Shown here piece after piece: positions 1-5,261 of a DNA stretch of 5,678 bases. Every line of letters begins with the position of its first letter. Within the stretch, counting starts at the first letter, position 1. Under the pieces are notes generated by a model that was not told where the DNA came from, searched no databases, and saw nothing but the letters and a program-made list of their open reading frames with translations. The position numbers and the translations under genes are program-made. This stretch comes from Pseudomonadota bacterium (GTDB lineage: Bacteria > Pseudomonadota > Gammaproteobacteria > Burkholderiales > Burkholderiaceae_C), in contig JAJZHS010000183.1 of assembly GCA_021798395.1 (NCBI GenBank), forward strand, positions 1 through 5,678, written 5' to 3'.

Positions 1-2
1 GG

Positions 3-386
3 GTCGGCCAGTTGACGCAGGTCGCCGGCGATGCCAACGCCGGAAGCAATACTTTCGTCGTTCGCCTGGCCGATGCGTCGACTGCGCTGCAGCCGCTGCC
101 CGGTTCAGGCAGCCTGGGAGCGCGCTATGTCGTCGGCGCGGCCAGCGCCACGGTGGCGGGCGACGGCCGCGGCGGGGTGGCACTGGAGATCGCGACACCG
201 CTGGGGCTGGCCGCGCAATCGGTCGGCGCCGCCGGCGGCGGCTACGTCAGCCAGATGCTGCGCATCGTCGGCGACGGCCAGCGGGTCAGCAACCGCGCGA
301 CGCTGACCGTGATGACCGCGTCGGCCACGGCGCGCGCCACGCCGGCGCTGCTCGGCCAGCTGCGCAACATGATGCCGCGCCGTTGA
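3..386 (+). CDS. 3' end of an unrecognised Gly/Ala-rich protein, possibly secreted (5' end outside the window)
   Basis: The frame is open from the left edge to a TGA at 384-386, so only the last 127 residues are seen and the true start lies upstream. I do not recognise the family. The visible part has no cysteine and is rich in Gly, Ala, Val, Ser and Thr, with alternating hydrophobic and small residues that suggest beta structure. Two 20-residue segments, starting VAGDANAGSN and IVGDGQRVSN, align with each other. The tail is basic (LRNMMPRR). A complete outer-membrane barrel gene starts 49 bp downstream on the same strand, so the two are probably cotranscribed. By inference this may be a secreted or surface cargo or accessory protein, comparable in position to FapE before FapF. 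The CXC motif reported for Fap amyloid proteins is not in the visible part, so that link is weak. Confidence 0.75.
   Translation, partial: VGQLTQVAGDANAGSNTFVVRLADASTALQPLPGSGSLGARYVVGAASATVAGDGRGGVALEIATPLGLAAQSVGAAGGGYVSQMLRIVGDGQRVSNRATLTVMTASATARATPALLGQLRNMMPRR
21..323 (+). repeat. two spaced imperfect 20-residue protein repeats (V-x-G-D-x-N/Q-x-x-S-N ... A-S)
   Basis: Bases 21-80 and 264-323, in the same frame of the partial gene, encode segments that align without gaps. They share Gly-Asp at repeat positions 3-4, Asn or Gln at 6, Ser-Asn at 9-10, a stretch of mostly Thr, Val and Leu residues, and Ala-Ser at 19-20. The 61 residues between them do not obviously carry a third copy. Spaced repeats rich in Gly, Asn and Ser occur in several bacterial amyloid and surface proteins. 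More copies may lie upstream of the window edge. Confidence 0.5.
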
Positions 387-435
387 CGGCGCAGGCGCAC
401 GCACAACCAAACGACAAGCCCAGATCTCCCAGCCC

Positions 436-1812
436 ATGAACCTTCATCGCAAGTTCCGTCGCTACGCCGCGGCTGCCGCGCCGCTCCTGCTGTCCACCGC
501 GGCCGGGGCGCAGTCCGTTGCCGCCGACCCGGTGGCCGCGCTGCAGCAGCAGGTCCTGGCGCTGCAGCAACAGCTCGCGCAACAGCAGCGCGAGATCGGC
601 GCGCTGCGCGCGCGCGTCGTGCAACTGCAGCTGCCGGCGTGGCGCGCGCTGGACGACGCCCAGCTGCGCGCGCGCGGCAAGGGCTACCCGAGCGACATGG
701 TCGGCGCCCAGCTGCTGCAAGGCGGCGCCATCGCCGGGCTTCCGCCCGGCGCGCCGCTGCAGTTCGCGCAGGCCGCGGCGGACACGCCGCAGCGTGAGGC
801 GGGCGCAGGCGGCGAGGCGCCTGCGCTCGGCACCGAACGGCAGCAGACCGCGGCCGAGGCCAGGCAGACCCCGGCCGAAGTCGCCGCACAGGGGCACGCG
901 CCGCAATTCCACCGCAAGCTGACTTTGACCGCCGGCTGGAACGACACCTATTACGACCGGCGGCAGCTCTCGCTCAGCGGCTTTCTCGCGCTCGACGCGA
1001 TCTTTCTCGGCAACATCTCGGTCGGCCAGACCAAGGCGCAGATCCATACGTTCGACCTCGCGGCGCAGTACGGCGTGAGCGACGACCTGACGCTGGACTT
1101 TGACCTGCCGTACGTCGTGCGCAGCAGCACCTTCCTCAGCGCGGGGCAGAACGCGTCGAGCACCGCGATCAGCGAGGCGTCGGTCCACGACAACGCGATC
1201 GGCGACGTCAGTTTCGGCTTCGATTGGCGACTGCTGCGCGAGCACGAGAACGCGCCCGACGTCGTCGCGTCGCTCAAGGTCACGGCGCCGACCGGGACCT
1301 CGCCCTTCGGCATCGCGGTGACCCAGCCCGACGCGAGCAACTCCAATCTCCAGGTGCCGCAGCGGCTGCCGACCGGCAACGGCGTGTGGAGCGTCAACCC
1401 GAGCGTGTCGTTCCTGAAGAGCAACGATCCGGTCGTGCTGTTCGGCAGCATCGGCTACCTGTACAACGTCGCGCGCGACGTCGGCGTCATCGACCCGGCG
1501 ACGATCGACAGCAGCGGGCGCGTCAAGCTCGGCGACGGCGTGCAGTTCGGCGGCGGCTTCGCGCTGGTGCTCAACGATCGCGCCTCGGTCAGCACCAGCG
1601 TGTCGGGACTGTTCGCGCGCTCGACCAAGGTGAAACTGGCCGGGCAGGGCTGGCAGACCGTGACCGGGAGCGCCAGCACCAACGTCTCGCTGGGCTTCGG
1701 CCTGAACTACGCCTTGAGCGAGCACCTGACGCTGAGCGCCACGCTGCAGGCCGGGCTGACCCCCGACGCGCCGAACTATGCGCTGGCGCTGCGTTTCCCG
1801 TATACCTTCTGA
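436..1812 (+). CDS. outer-membrane beta-barrel protein with N-terminal coiled coil, FapF-like architecture
   Basis: 458 residues. Residues 1-25 form a signal peptide (basic N-end, Ala/Leu core, AGA before Gln26). Residues 33-66 form a coiled coil with hydrophobic a/d positions at 36, 40, 43, 47, 54, 57, 61 and 64 and one polar core Gln50. A linker rich in Ala, Gly, Gln and Glu runs to about 157. From about 158 to the end, alternating polar and hydrophobic strands with short Asp/Asn/Gly turns build a barrel ending in FPYTF, whose last Phe is the typical outer-membrane insertion signal. FapF of Pseudomonas, the pore that exports functional amyloid, has this same order of parts and similar length. 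The barrel also resembles the broad 'transporter'/MetA-pathway (PF13557-like) group, so the amyloid role is inference. The ATG at 436 is chosen because it gives the signal peptide, although no clear Shine-Dalgarno sequence precedes it, which fits translation as the second gene of an operon. Confidence 0.88.
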   Translation: MNLHRKFRRYAAAAAPLLLSTAAGAQSVAADPVAALQQQVLALQQQLAQQQREIGALRARVVQLQLPAWRALDDAQLRARGKGYPSDMVGAQLLQGGAIAGLPPGAPLQFAQAAADTPQREAGAGGEAPALGTERQQTAAEARQTPAEVAAQGHAPQFHRKLTLTAGWNDTYYDRRQLSLSGFLALDAIFLGNISVGQTKAQIHTFDLAAQYGVSDDLTLDFDLPYVVRSSTFLSAGQNASSTAISEASVHDNAIGDVSFGFDWRLLREHENAPDVVASLKVTAPTGTSPFGIAVTQPDASNSNLQVPQRLPTGNGVWSVNPSVSFLKSNDPVVLFGSIGYLYNVARDVGVIDPATIDSSGRVKLGDGVQFGGGFALVLNDRASVSTSVSGLFARSTKVKLAGQGWQTVTGSASTNVSLGFGLNYALSEHLTLSATLQAGLTPDAPNYALALRFPYTF

Positions 1813-1920
1813 TGTCGCCCTGCGGCGGCGCAGTCGGGCAGGTCAACGAAAGATTCCCCGTTGATCGACGTCTACACGGACAATCGACGCAAACCGACGA
1901 GTTCCTTCTTGCCCAATCCC

Positions 1921-2508
1921 ATGCCGCCGACGTCGCGCGTGTCCGCCCAGGGCAGCGCGATCGAGCAGGACGCCGAACTGAGCGCCGCGTACTGCGGTGA
2001 GCGCGGGCGCCTGCGCAATTTCCTGCGCCGGAGACTTCTCGACGACGCCGACGTGGACGACATGCTGCAGGATGTCTTCTGCGAACTGATCGAGATGGCG
2101 CGCCTGATGCGGCCCGTCGAACAGGCCGGCGCCTGGCTGTTCCGCGTCGCGCGCAACCGCATCGCCGACCGGTTCCGTGCAGCGCGGCGCAGTGAAGTCG
2201 TCGGCAGCGCATACGACGCCGCCGCCGAATCCGCGGTGGAGGGACGGTTCTCGGCCCGCCTCGACGACCCCGAGCGCGCGTACCGCCTGGGCGAGCTGCG
2301 CGCCGAACTCGATGCGGCCATTGCCGAACTGCCCGACGCGGAGCGCGAAGCCTTCGTGGCCCACGCCATCGACGGCGGCAGCTTCAAGGACCTCGCGGCG
2401 CGTACCGGATCCAGCGTCAACGCCCTGACCCTGCGCAAGCACAAGGCCTTGAAGCGCCTGCGTCTGCGCCTGCAGGATTTCGAAACCGATGCCTTCAACC
2501 ACACCTGA
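1921..2508 (+). CDS. ECF-family (extracytoplasmic function) RNA polymerase sigma factor
   Basis: 195 residues from the ATG at 1921. Region sigma-2 covers about residues 24-86, with the acidic DVDDMLQDVF motif at 44-53 (core polymerase binding) and AWLFRVARNRIADRFR at 71-86 (the -10 recognition end). A linker follows to about 125. Region sigma-4 covers about 126-186: the ELPDAEREAF helix, then a helix-turn-helix with FKDLAARTG and a basic recognition helix (LRKHKALKRLRLRL). There is no sigma-1.1 or sigma-3 domain, as expected for this group. A TTG at 1861 would add 20 residues with no resemblance to the family, and only a weak GAAAG lies before it, so I prefer 1921 even though it also lacks a good ribosome site. 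The 97-residue membrane protein gene follows after 11 bp and is probably coupled. The inducing signal is not visible. Confidence 0.92.
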   Translation: MPPTSRVSAQGSAIEQDAELSAAYCGERGRLRNFLRRRLLDDADVDDMLQDVFCELIEMARLMRPVEQAGAWLFRVARNRIADRFRAARRSEVVGSAYDAAAESAVEGRFSARLDDPERAYRLGELRAELDAAIAELPDAEREAFVAHAIDGGSFKDLAARTGSSVNALTLRKHKALKRLRLRLQDFETDAFNHT

Positions 2509-2511
2509 GGA
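2507..2511 (+). promoter_or_regulatory. ribosome binding site GAGGA overlapping the sigma factor stop codon
   Basis: GAGGA begins inside the TGA stop (2506-2508) of the sigma factor gene and lies 8 bases before the ATG at 2520. Ribosomes terminating on the sigma gene would sit on this site, which implies translational coupling and supports both 2520 as the start and joint production of the two proteins. Confidence 0.6.
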
Positions 2512-2519
2512 CCCCATCC

Positions 2520-2813
2520 ATGCATGCCCACTGCCGTTGCCCACGCGATGCCTCGTCCCGCGGGTGCAATCGGGCGCGTTGCGCCAAGATCGCGCTCATG
2601 ATCGTCGCTGGCATCGTCGTCTTCGGCGCCGTCGTGATGGCGCTGTGGAACTGGCTCATGCCGCCTCTGTTCGGCCTGCATCGGCTCGGCTTTGGCCAGG
2701 CGATCGGGCTTCTGGTGCTGAGCCGGATCCTGTTCGGCATGCGCGGGGGGCCGCGATTCAGGCGGCATTGCGCGCCCGCGCCGGCCGCCGCGTCGTCGTC
2801 GCCCACTCCCTGA
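2520..2813 (+). CDS. small two-helix inner-membrane protein paired with the ECF sigma factor
   Basis: 97 residues. The N-terminus (1-22) is basic and holds four cysteines (5, 7, 16, 21). A first membrane helix spans about 23-46 (KIALMIVAGIVVFG onward). The conserved-looking stretch WNWLMPPLFGL (43-53) leads to a second hydrophobic helix at about 58-73 ending in SRILFG. The tail is basic, then Pro/Ala/Ser-rich with one more Cys (84). From memory, small proteins with the WNWLMP...LSRILFG pattern are common beside ECF sigma genes in proteobacteria and Bacteroidetes, but I know no established function. The 11-bp gap and the overlapping ribosome site argue for joint expression with the sigma factor. 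It could act as an atypical membrane regulator of that sigma factor, which is inference: it lacks the HxxxCxxC zinc anti-sigma motif and an obvious sigma-binding domain. The GC-rich C-terminal tail from about residue 75 looks poorly conserved. Confidence 0.8.
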   Translation: MHAHCRCPRDASSRGCNRARCAKIALMIVAGIVVFGAVVMALWNWLMPPLFGLHRLGFGQAIGLLVLSRILFGMRGGPRFRRHCAPAPAAASSSPTP

Positions 2814-2836
2814 CCGACGCGAAGCCGCGACCGGCC

Positions 2837-2887
2837 CGGGCGGCCGCCCGCGCCGAGGATCCGCCGTTTCGGGGCGCCGACCGCCCC
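2837..2887. terminator. GC-rich stem-loops between convergent genes, possible weak bidirectional terminator
   Basis: The 78-bp gap between the + strand sigma pair and the - strand operon contains a perfect 14-bp palindrome at 2837-2850 (CGGGCGGCCGCCCG) and a second hairpin, GGGGCG at 2871-2876 pairing with CGCCCC at 2882-2887 around a 5-base loop. Neither is followed by a T-run on either strand, so a classical intrinsic terminator is not shown. The position between converging transcripts is the main argument. Confidence 0.3.
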
Positions 2888-2891
2888 CGGC

Positions 2892-3908
2892 TCAACCCCG
2901 GCGTTCGATGCCGAGAAAAACCGAGGTCTGGTTGAGCAACTGGTACGCCACTTCGCCGAAGGTCACCGGGCCGCGCAGCGCTCCGGCCTGCCGGCCCTCG
3001 AGCCCGTGGTAGAGGTAGTTGAGCACGCAGCTGCAGCTGAACACGAGCCGGCCCGGGACCCCGGGCCGGGCATCGATGCCTTGTCGGGCGCCGGAGACCG
3101 GCCTGGCCACGCGGTAGGCGACGTTCTCGAACACCGGAGCGTAGAAATCGACCCGCCTGCCGGCGGCATCGACCGCCTCGATGCTGACGTTGATCATGGC
3201 TCCCTGGTAGTCGGCGACCAGCGGCAGCCGGGTGTCGATTCCTTGCTGCACGAGGTAGTCGGCCAGATTCTCGCTCCGACCGTTGATGGCGCAGTCGCCG
3301 GCCGAAAATCCTGTTTCCGGGAAGCGGATCTCGTCGCCGTCGCCCTGTTCGTAGAGGTTGTCGATATCGAGGTGCGCCACCATCCCGGGCGGCAGCGGAA
3401 CGTGGGCGACCACGGCGTTCTCGCCGGAAAAGCGGGCCTGCTGGCCGTTGGCCACCAGCGGCTTCGCCTTGCCCAGGTCGTCGAGGTGGACCCCGGCCAC
3501 CCAGCCGGCGAGCGGGCTCAGGTACATGTTGTCGAAGCCTGGAGCATGGCGCGCGAATGCCGAGTGGATGGCGCTGAACGCCGGAAGGATGATCAGCGAG
3601 AAGCCGTTGTCCGGTGCGTCCAGGCAGACGCGCGCGATGCTGTCGACGTCGTACTCGAGCAGACGCGGGGCGGCACCGAACACCGGGATCTCGCTCACGA
3701 ACACGCGTTCGCGGCTGGTCTCCCCGCCCGCGGCGTCGATGAAGTAGGGAATGGTGCCGGCGATCCAGTTGCCAGGCGGCAGGCCGCGCAGCACGGCCTC
3801 GTCCGCCGCCAGCGCGAAGTGGCGCCCGGTGGCGATCAGTGCGGCAGCCTCGTCCGCCGAGACCAGACGCGACACCAGCTCGGCCGGCACGGCGGGGACT
3901 GCGCTCAT
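2892..3908 (-). CDS. uncharacterised 338-residue cytoplasmic protein with FIST-C-like C-terminus
   Basis: Start ATG at 3908-3906, preceded by GGAGG five bases upstream; stop at 2894-2892. No signal peptide or membrane segment is visible, so it is probably cytoplasmic. I do not know its function; from memory it may belong to a conserved family of unknown function (possibly DUF6976), which I cannot verify. Features: LVSADEAAALIATG near the N-end, GNWIAGTIPYFID at about 47-59, a hydrophobic core strand in FSLIILPAFSAIHSAF, and an acidic LDIDNLYEQGDGDEIRFP. A C-terminal block has a Cys-x-Cys (292, 294) in FSCSCVLNYLY, then GPVTFGEVAYQLLNQT at 313-328. The order 'C ... G.FGE ... NQT' recalls the end of FIST-C sensory domains, which are ligand-sensing modules in signalling proteins; this is a resemblance, not proof. 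Its start overlaps the upstream gene's stop by 4 bp, so both are made together and may work as one unit. Confidence 0.85.
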   Translation of the reverse strand: MSAVPAVPAELVSRLVSADEAAALIATGRHFALAADEAVLRGLPPGNWIAGTIPYFIDAAGGETSRERVFVSEIPVFGAAPRLLEYDVDSIARVCLDAPDNGFSLIILPAFSAIHSAFARHAPGFDNMYLSPLAGWVAGVHLDDLGKAKPLVANGQQARFSGENAVVAHVPLPPGMVAHLDIDNLYEQGDGDEIRFPETGFSAGDCAINGRSENLADYLVQQGIDTRLPLVADYQGAMINVSIEAVDAAGRRVDFYAPVFENVAYRVARPVSGARQGIDARPGVPGRLVFSCSCVLNYLYHGLEGRQAGALRGPVTFGEVAYQLLNQTSVFLGIERRG

Positions 3909-4651
3909 TGCAGCCTCCGCAACTGGGCCAGTTCGTAGCCGAGCACACCGGCACTCTTGAGAAAATAGCGCTGCAACTCGCGGATCTTGGCGATCTTGAC
4001 TTCTTCGTCGTCCAGCATGGCCCACTGGGAGCGCAGCCGGGTCAACAGCAACTTCAGGCTCAGGGTGCGGACGTTCAGCGCCACCGAGCCCTCGATCAGC
4101 GCCTGCCAGACCGGGTCGGCCGGATCGGGGACGCCGTCGGCGTCGAAACCGACGGCCGCTGCCGCGGCGGCCGCTGGAATCGGCGTCGCGACCGCCGCGG
4201 CGCCGGCGGTCGTCGGTTGTTGCTTGGACACGCGGGCCCTGCCGGTATCCAGCGCGACCTTGTACTTCCAGAGGTCGGCGAAGCTGATGCCGAGCACGTT
4301 GCAGATCGCCGCGTAATCGACTCCCTCGGCGAGCAGCGCGAACACCCGGTCGCCCATCGCGCGGCTGAACGGCAGATCGGACCCCCCGGCCCACGGCAGC
4401 CCGTCGAGCGCGTGCGGGGTCGGTGCACGCACGTGCACATAGCAGGGAATGCAGCACAGATTGGTGTGCCGCCACACGGCCTCGGCGGCGTCGATTTCCG
4501 GCGCCCGCTTCGACTGGCCGAACCAGCCGCGCGCAGGTGCCGCGCGCGGCGCGATCCAGACGTCGACCCTGGATGCCGACATCTGATAGCTGTTGACCGC
4601 CCACCCCCGATCGATGCTCAGCAGACCGCCGAGCAGTTCTGTCTCCGTCAT
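3905..4651 (-). CDS. ISL3-transposase-like DNA-binding protein lacking the catalytic domain (probably domesticated)
   Basis: 248 residues; ATG at 4651-4649 with a GGGGAG ribosome site close by. Residues 5-34 (LLGGLL..RGWAVNSYQMSASRVDVWIA) follow the N-terminal pattern of ISL3-family transposases, in which a beta strand of the form 'W.V....D....RLD..I' precedes a zinc finger. The finger's usual CPxC...H ligands are absent here (residues 41-58). Next comes VWRHTNLCCIPCYVHVRAP (59-77), corresponding to ISL3 'WRHL.F.....YLHARVPRV', then PWAGG..LPFSRAMGD and a helix-turn-helix-like segment (100-131) ending DLWKYK. A linker with an Ala7 run (160-166) leads to a helical, charged C-terminus (182-248) that I do not recognise. 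The whole DDE catalytic domain of ISL3 (full proteins about 400 residues or more) is missing, yet the frame is intact, has a good ribosome site and is coupled to the next gene. This suggests a recruited regulator rather than a dead transposase. The ISL3 alignment is from memory and needs a profile search. Confidence 0.82.
   Translation of the reverse strand: MTETELLGGLLSIDRGWAVNSYQMSASRVDVWIAPRAAPARGWFGQSKRAPEIDAAEAVWRHTNLCCIPCYVHVRAPTPHALDGLPWAGGSDLPFSRAMGDRVFALLAEGVDYAAICNVLGISFADLWKYKVALDTGRARVSKQQPTTAGAAAVATPIPAAAAAAAVGFDADGVPDPADPVWQALIEGSVALNVRTLSLKLLLTRLRSQWAMLDDEEVKIAKIRELQRYFLKSAGVLGYELAQLRRLQ
3914..3918 (-). promoter_or_regulatory. ribosome binding site GGAGG inside the upstream gene
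   Basis: On the minus strand GGAGG sits five bases before the ATG at 3908 and lies within the last codons of the 248-residue gene. It fixes the start of the 338-residue gene and shows that the long frame continuing upstream to 5018 is only an open shadow frame. Confidence 0.75.
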
Positions 4652-4656
4652 CGTGT

Positions 4657-4662
4657 CTCCCC
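4657..4662 (-). promoter_or_regulatory. ribosome binding site GGGGAG for the 248-residue gene
   Basis: On the minus strand GGGGAG is followed by ACACG (5 bases) and the ATG at 4651. This is a strong signal and supports that start. Confidence 0.7.
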
Positions 4663-4673
4663 GGATTGTGTCG

Positions 4674-4698
4674 GGCGCGCCTTCCGGTCTTGCGCGCC
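4674..4698. repeat. 7-bp inverted repeat in the leader of the minus-strand operon
   Basis: GGCGCGC at 4674-4680 and GCGCGCC at 4692-4698 form a perfect inverted repeat separated by 11 bases. It lies 23-47 bases before the first start codon of the two-gene operon, downstream of the proposed -10. It could be an operator (possibly for the operon's own helix-turn-helix protein) or a leader hairpin. In DNA this GC-rich, a 7-bp repeat can also arise by chance. Confidence 0.3.
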
Positions 4699-4721
4699 GG
4701 TGTTGTCGTCAGGCGCGGCCG

Positions 4722-4750
4722 AGTATGGCAGCGAACCTGCCGGCAGTCAC
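4722..4750 (-). promoter_or_regulatory. possible sigma-70-type promoter of the minus-strand operon
   Basis: Read on the minus strand: GTGACT (4750-4745), a 17-base spacer, then CATACT (4727-4722). Each box matches its consensus at 4 of 6 positions. Transcription would start near 4715 and give a leader of roughly 65 bases that contains the inverted repeat. This is the only well-spaced pair I found upstream of the operon. Confidence 0.3.
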
Positions 4751-4860
4751 GTGTCGCAAAAGGCGACGTTGCGCGGCCGCGCATCCACCTCGCCGGCGCT
4801 GGTATCGCCACCGGCTTCGTCGACCTGTACGCAGTTCGCTGGATTGCGAAGGAGCGTGGC

Positions 4861-5043
4861 ATGACTGCAGAACCGAGAGAGACTCGGGTGCCATCCGGAA
4901 GCCTGGCGCTGGGCGCTGCCCATGAGTTGGCGGTGCAACTTGCACGCGGTGCAGGCCACTGGTGGCGGCATAGCGGGGCCGGACTGAACCGCGTCCTCAC
5001 GGTCACGTACCTCGACACCCTGGGCTTCCCACGACTCGCATGA
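4861..5043 (+). pseudogene. 60-codon ORF resembling the C-terminal tail of a group II intron-type reverse transcriptase/maturase
   Basis: ATG at 4861 is preceded by AAGGAG with a 6-base spacer, so it could be a translated small gene. The C-terminal half (HWWRHSGAGLN, then LTVTYLDTLGFPRLA) follows the pattern seen at the end of many group II intron maturases ('G.WR.s....L...LTn.YL..lGf..l'), where a Trp/Arg motif precedes a last helix. No reverse transcriptase catalytic core (YADD) or intron domain V structure is visible nearby, so if related it is a leftover fragment. The rest of the ORF matches nothing I know. The alternatives are a genuine small protein of unknown function or a chance ORF. 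The similarity is recalled by eye and is weak. Confidence 0.3.
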
Positions 5044-5226
5044 CCTCAACCAAAGGCTGAGAGCGGGGTGGATGTCAACGCAGAATACGTCCGGGGCGCC
5101 GACTTTCAAGACGCGTGGTGCATCGAGATCCCGGATGCGCATTGCTCGGCGCCCGGTCTGTTCATCCGATCCGTGGCGGCGGCCCCGGCGTGGGTCGAAC
5201 GGTGCATGGCCTTGCGCAACTGGGTT

Positions 5227-5255
5227 TTGTCGTGCGTCGCGCGACACGCCACAAT
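5227..5255 (+). promoter_or_regulatory. possible leaderless promoter of the higBA remnant
   Basis: TTGTCG (5227-5232), a 17-base spacer and CACAAT (5250-5255) each match the sigma-70 boxes at 4 of 6 positions. The start point would fall near 5262, at the higB ATG itself, which fits the lack of a ribosome site before that ATG. Confidence 0.4.
5236..5245. promoter_or_regulatory. 10-bp palindrome GTCGCGCGAC between the -35 and -10 boxes, candidate HigA operator
   Basis: A perfect palindrome centred at 5240/5241 lies inside the spacer of the proposed promoter. HigA-type antitoxins repress their own operon by binding palindromes over the promoter, so this is a natural candidate site. The assignment is inferred from position only, and short CG-rich palindromes are common in DNA of this composition. 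Confidence 0.35.
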
Positions 5256-5261
5256 CGAGCC

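Noticed and set aside
286..1725. Long minus-strand open frame (479 codons) opposite the barrel gene
   Set aside because: Its composition is extreme (Arg, Ala, Gly, Val, Asp) with no recognisable domain. It is a shadow typical of high-GC DNA opposite a well-supported gene.
1820..1833. CTGCG/CGCAG hairpin just after the barrel gene as a terminator
   Set aside because: The stem is only 5 bp, no T-run follows, and competing pairings exist, so termination is not supported.
1842..1884. ECF-type or sigma-70 autoregulatory promoter before the sigma factor gene
   Set aside because: An AAC (1844-1846) and a later CGTC (1868-1871) are spaced too far apart (21 bases). TTGATC and GACAAT are only 12 bases apart. 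No convincing pair found.
1861..1920. TTG at 1861 as the start of the sigma factor
   Set aside because: The 20 extra residues do not resemble ECF N-termini and the ribosome site is weak. The ATG at 1921 gives a typical length, although 1861 cannot be fully excluded.
3006..3938. Plus-strand frame of 310 codons opposite the 338-residue gene
   Set aside because: It has no ribosome site or domain, and the minus-strand gene is far better supported by start signal and coupling.
4140..4230. Ala-rich run in the 248-residue protein as a DNA repeat or CRISPR-like array
   Set aside because: It is a single low-complexity alanine linker with mixed GCN codons. There is no repeat-spacer periodicity anywhere in the window.
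2892..5018. A 708-codon minus-strand open frame covering two genes
   Set aside because: Only its last 338 codons carry a protein-like sequence with a ribosome site (start 3908). The upstream half is Arg-rich antisense or shifted reading of the 248-residue gene.
4747..5247. Minus-strand 166-codon frame in the fragment-rich right part
   Set aside because: Low-complexity, unrecognised sequence with no ribosome site. The plus-strand DUF2867-like and small ORF signals in the same bases are more protein-like.
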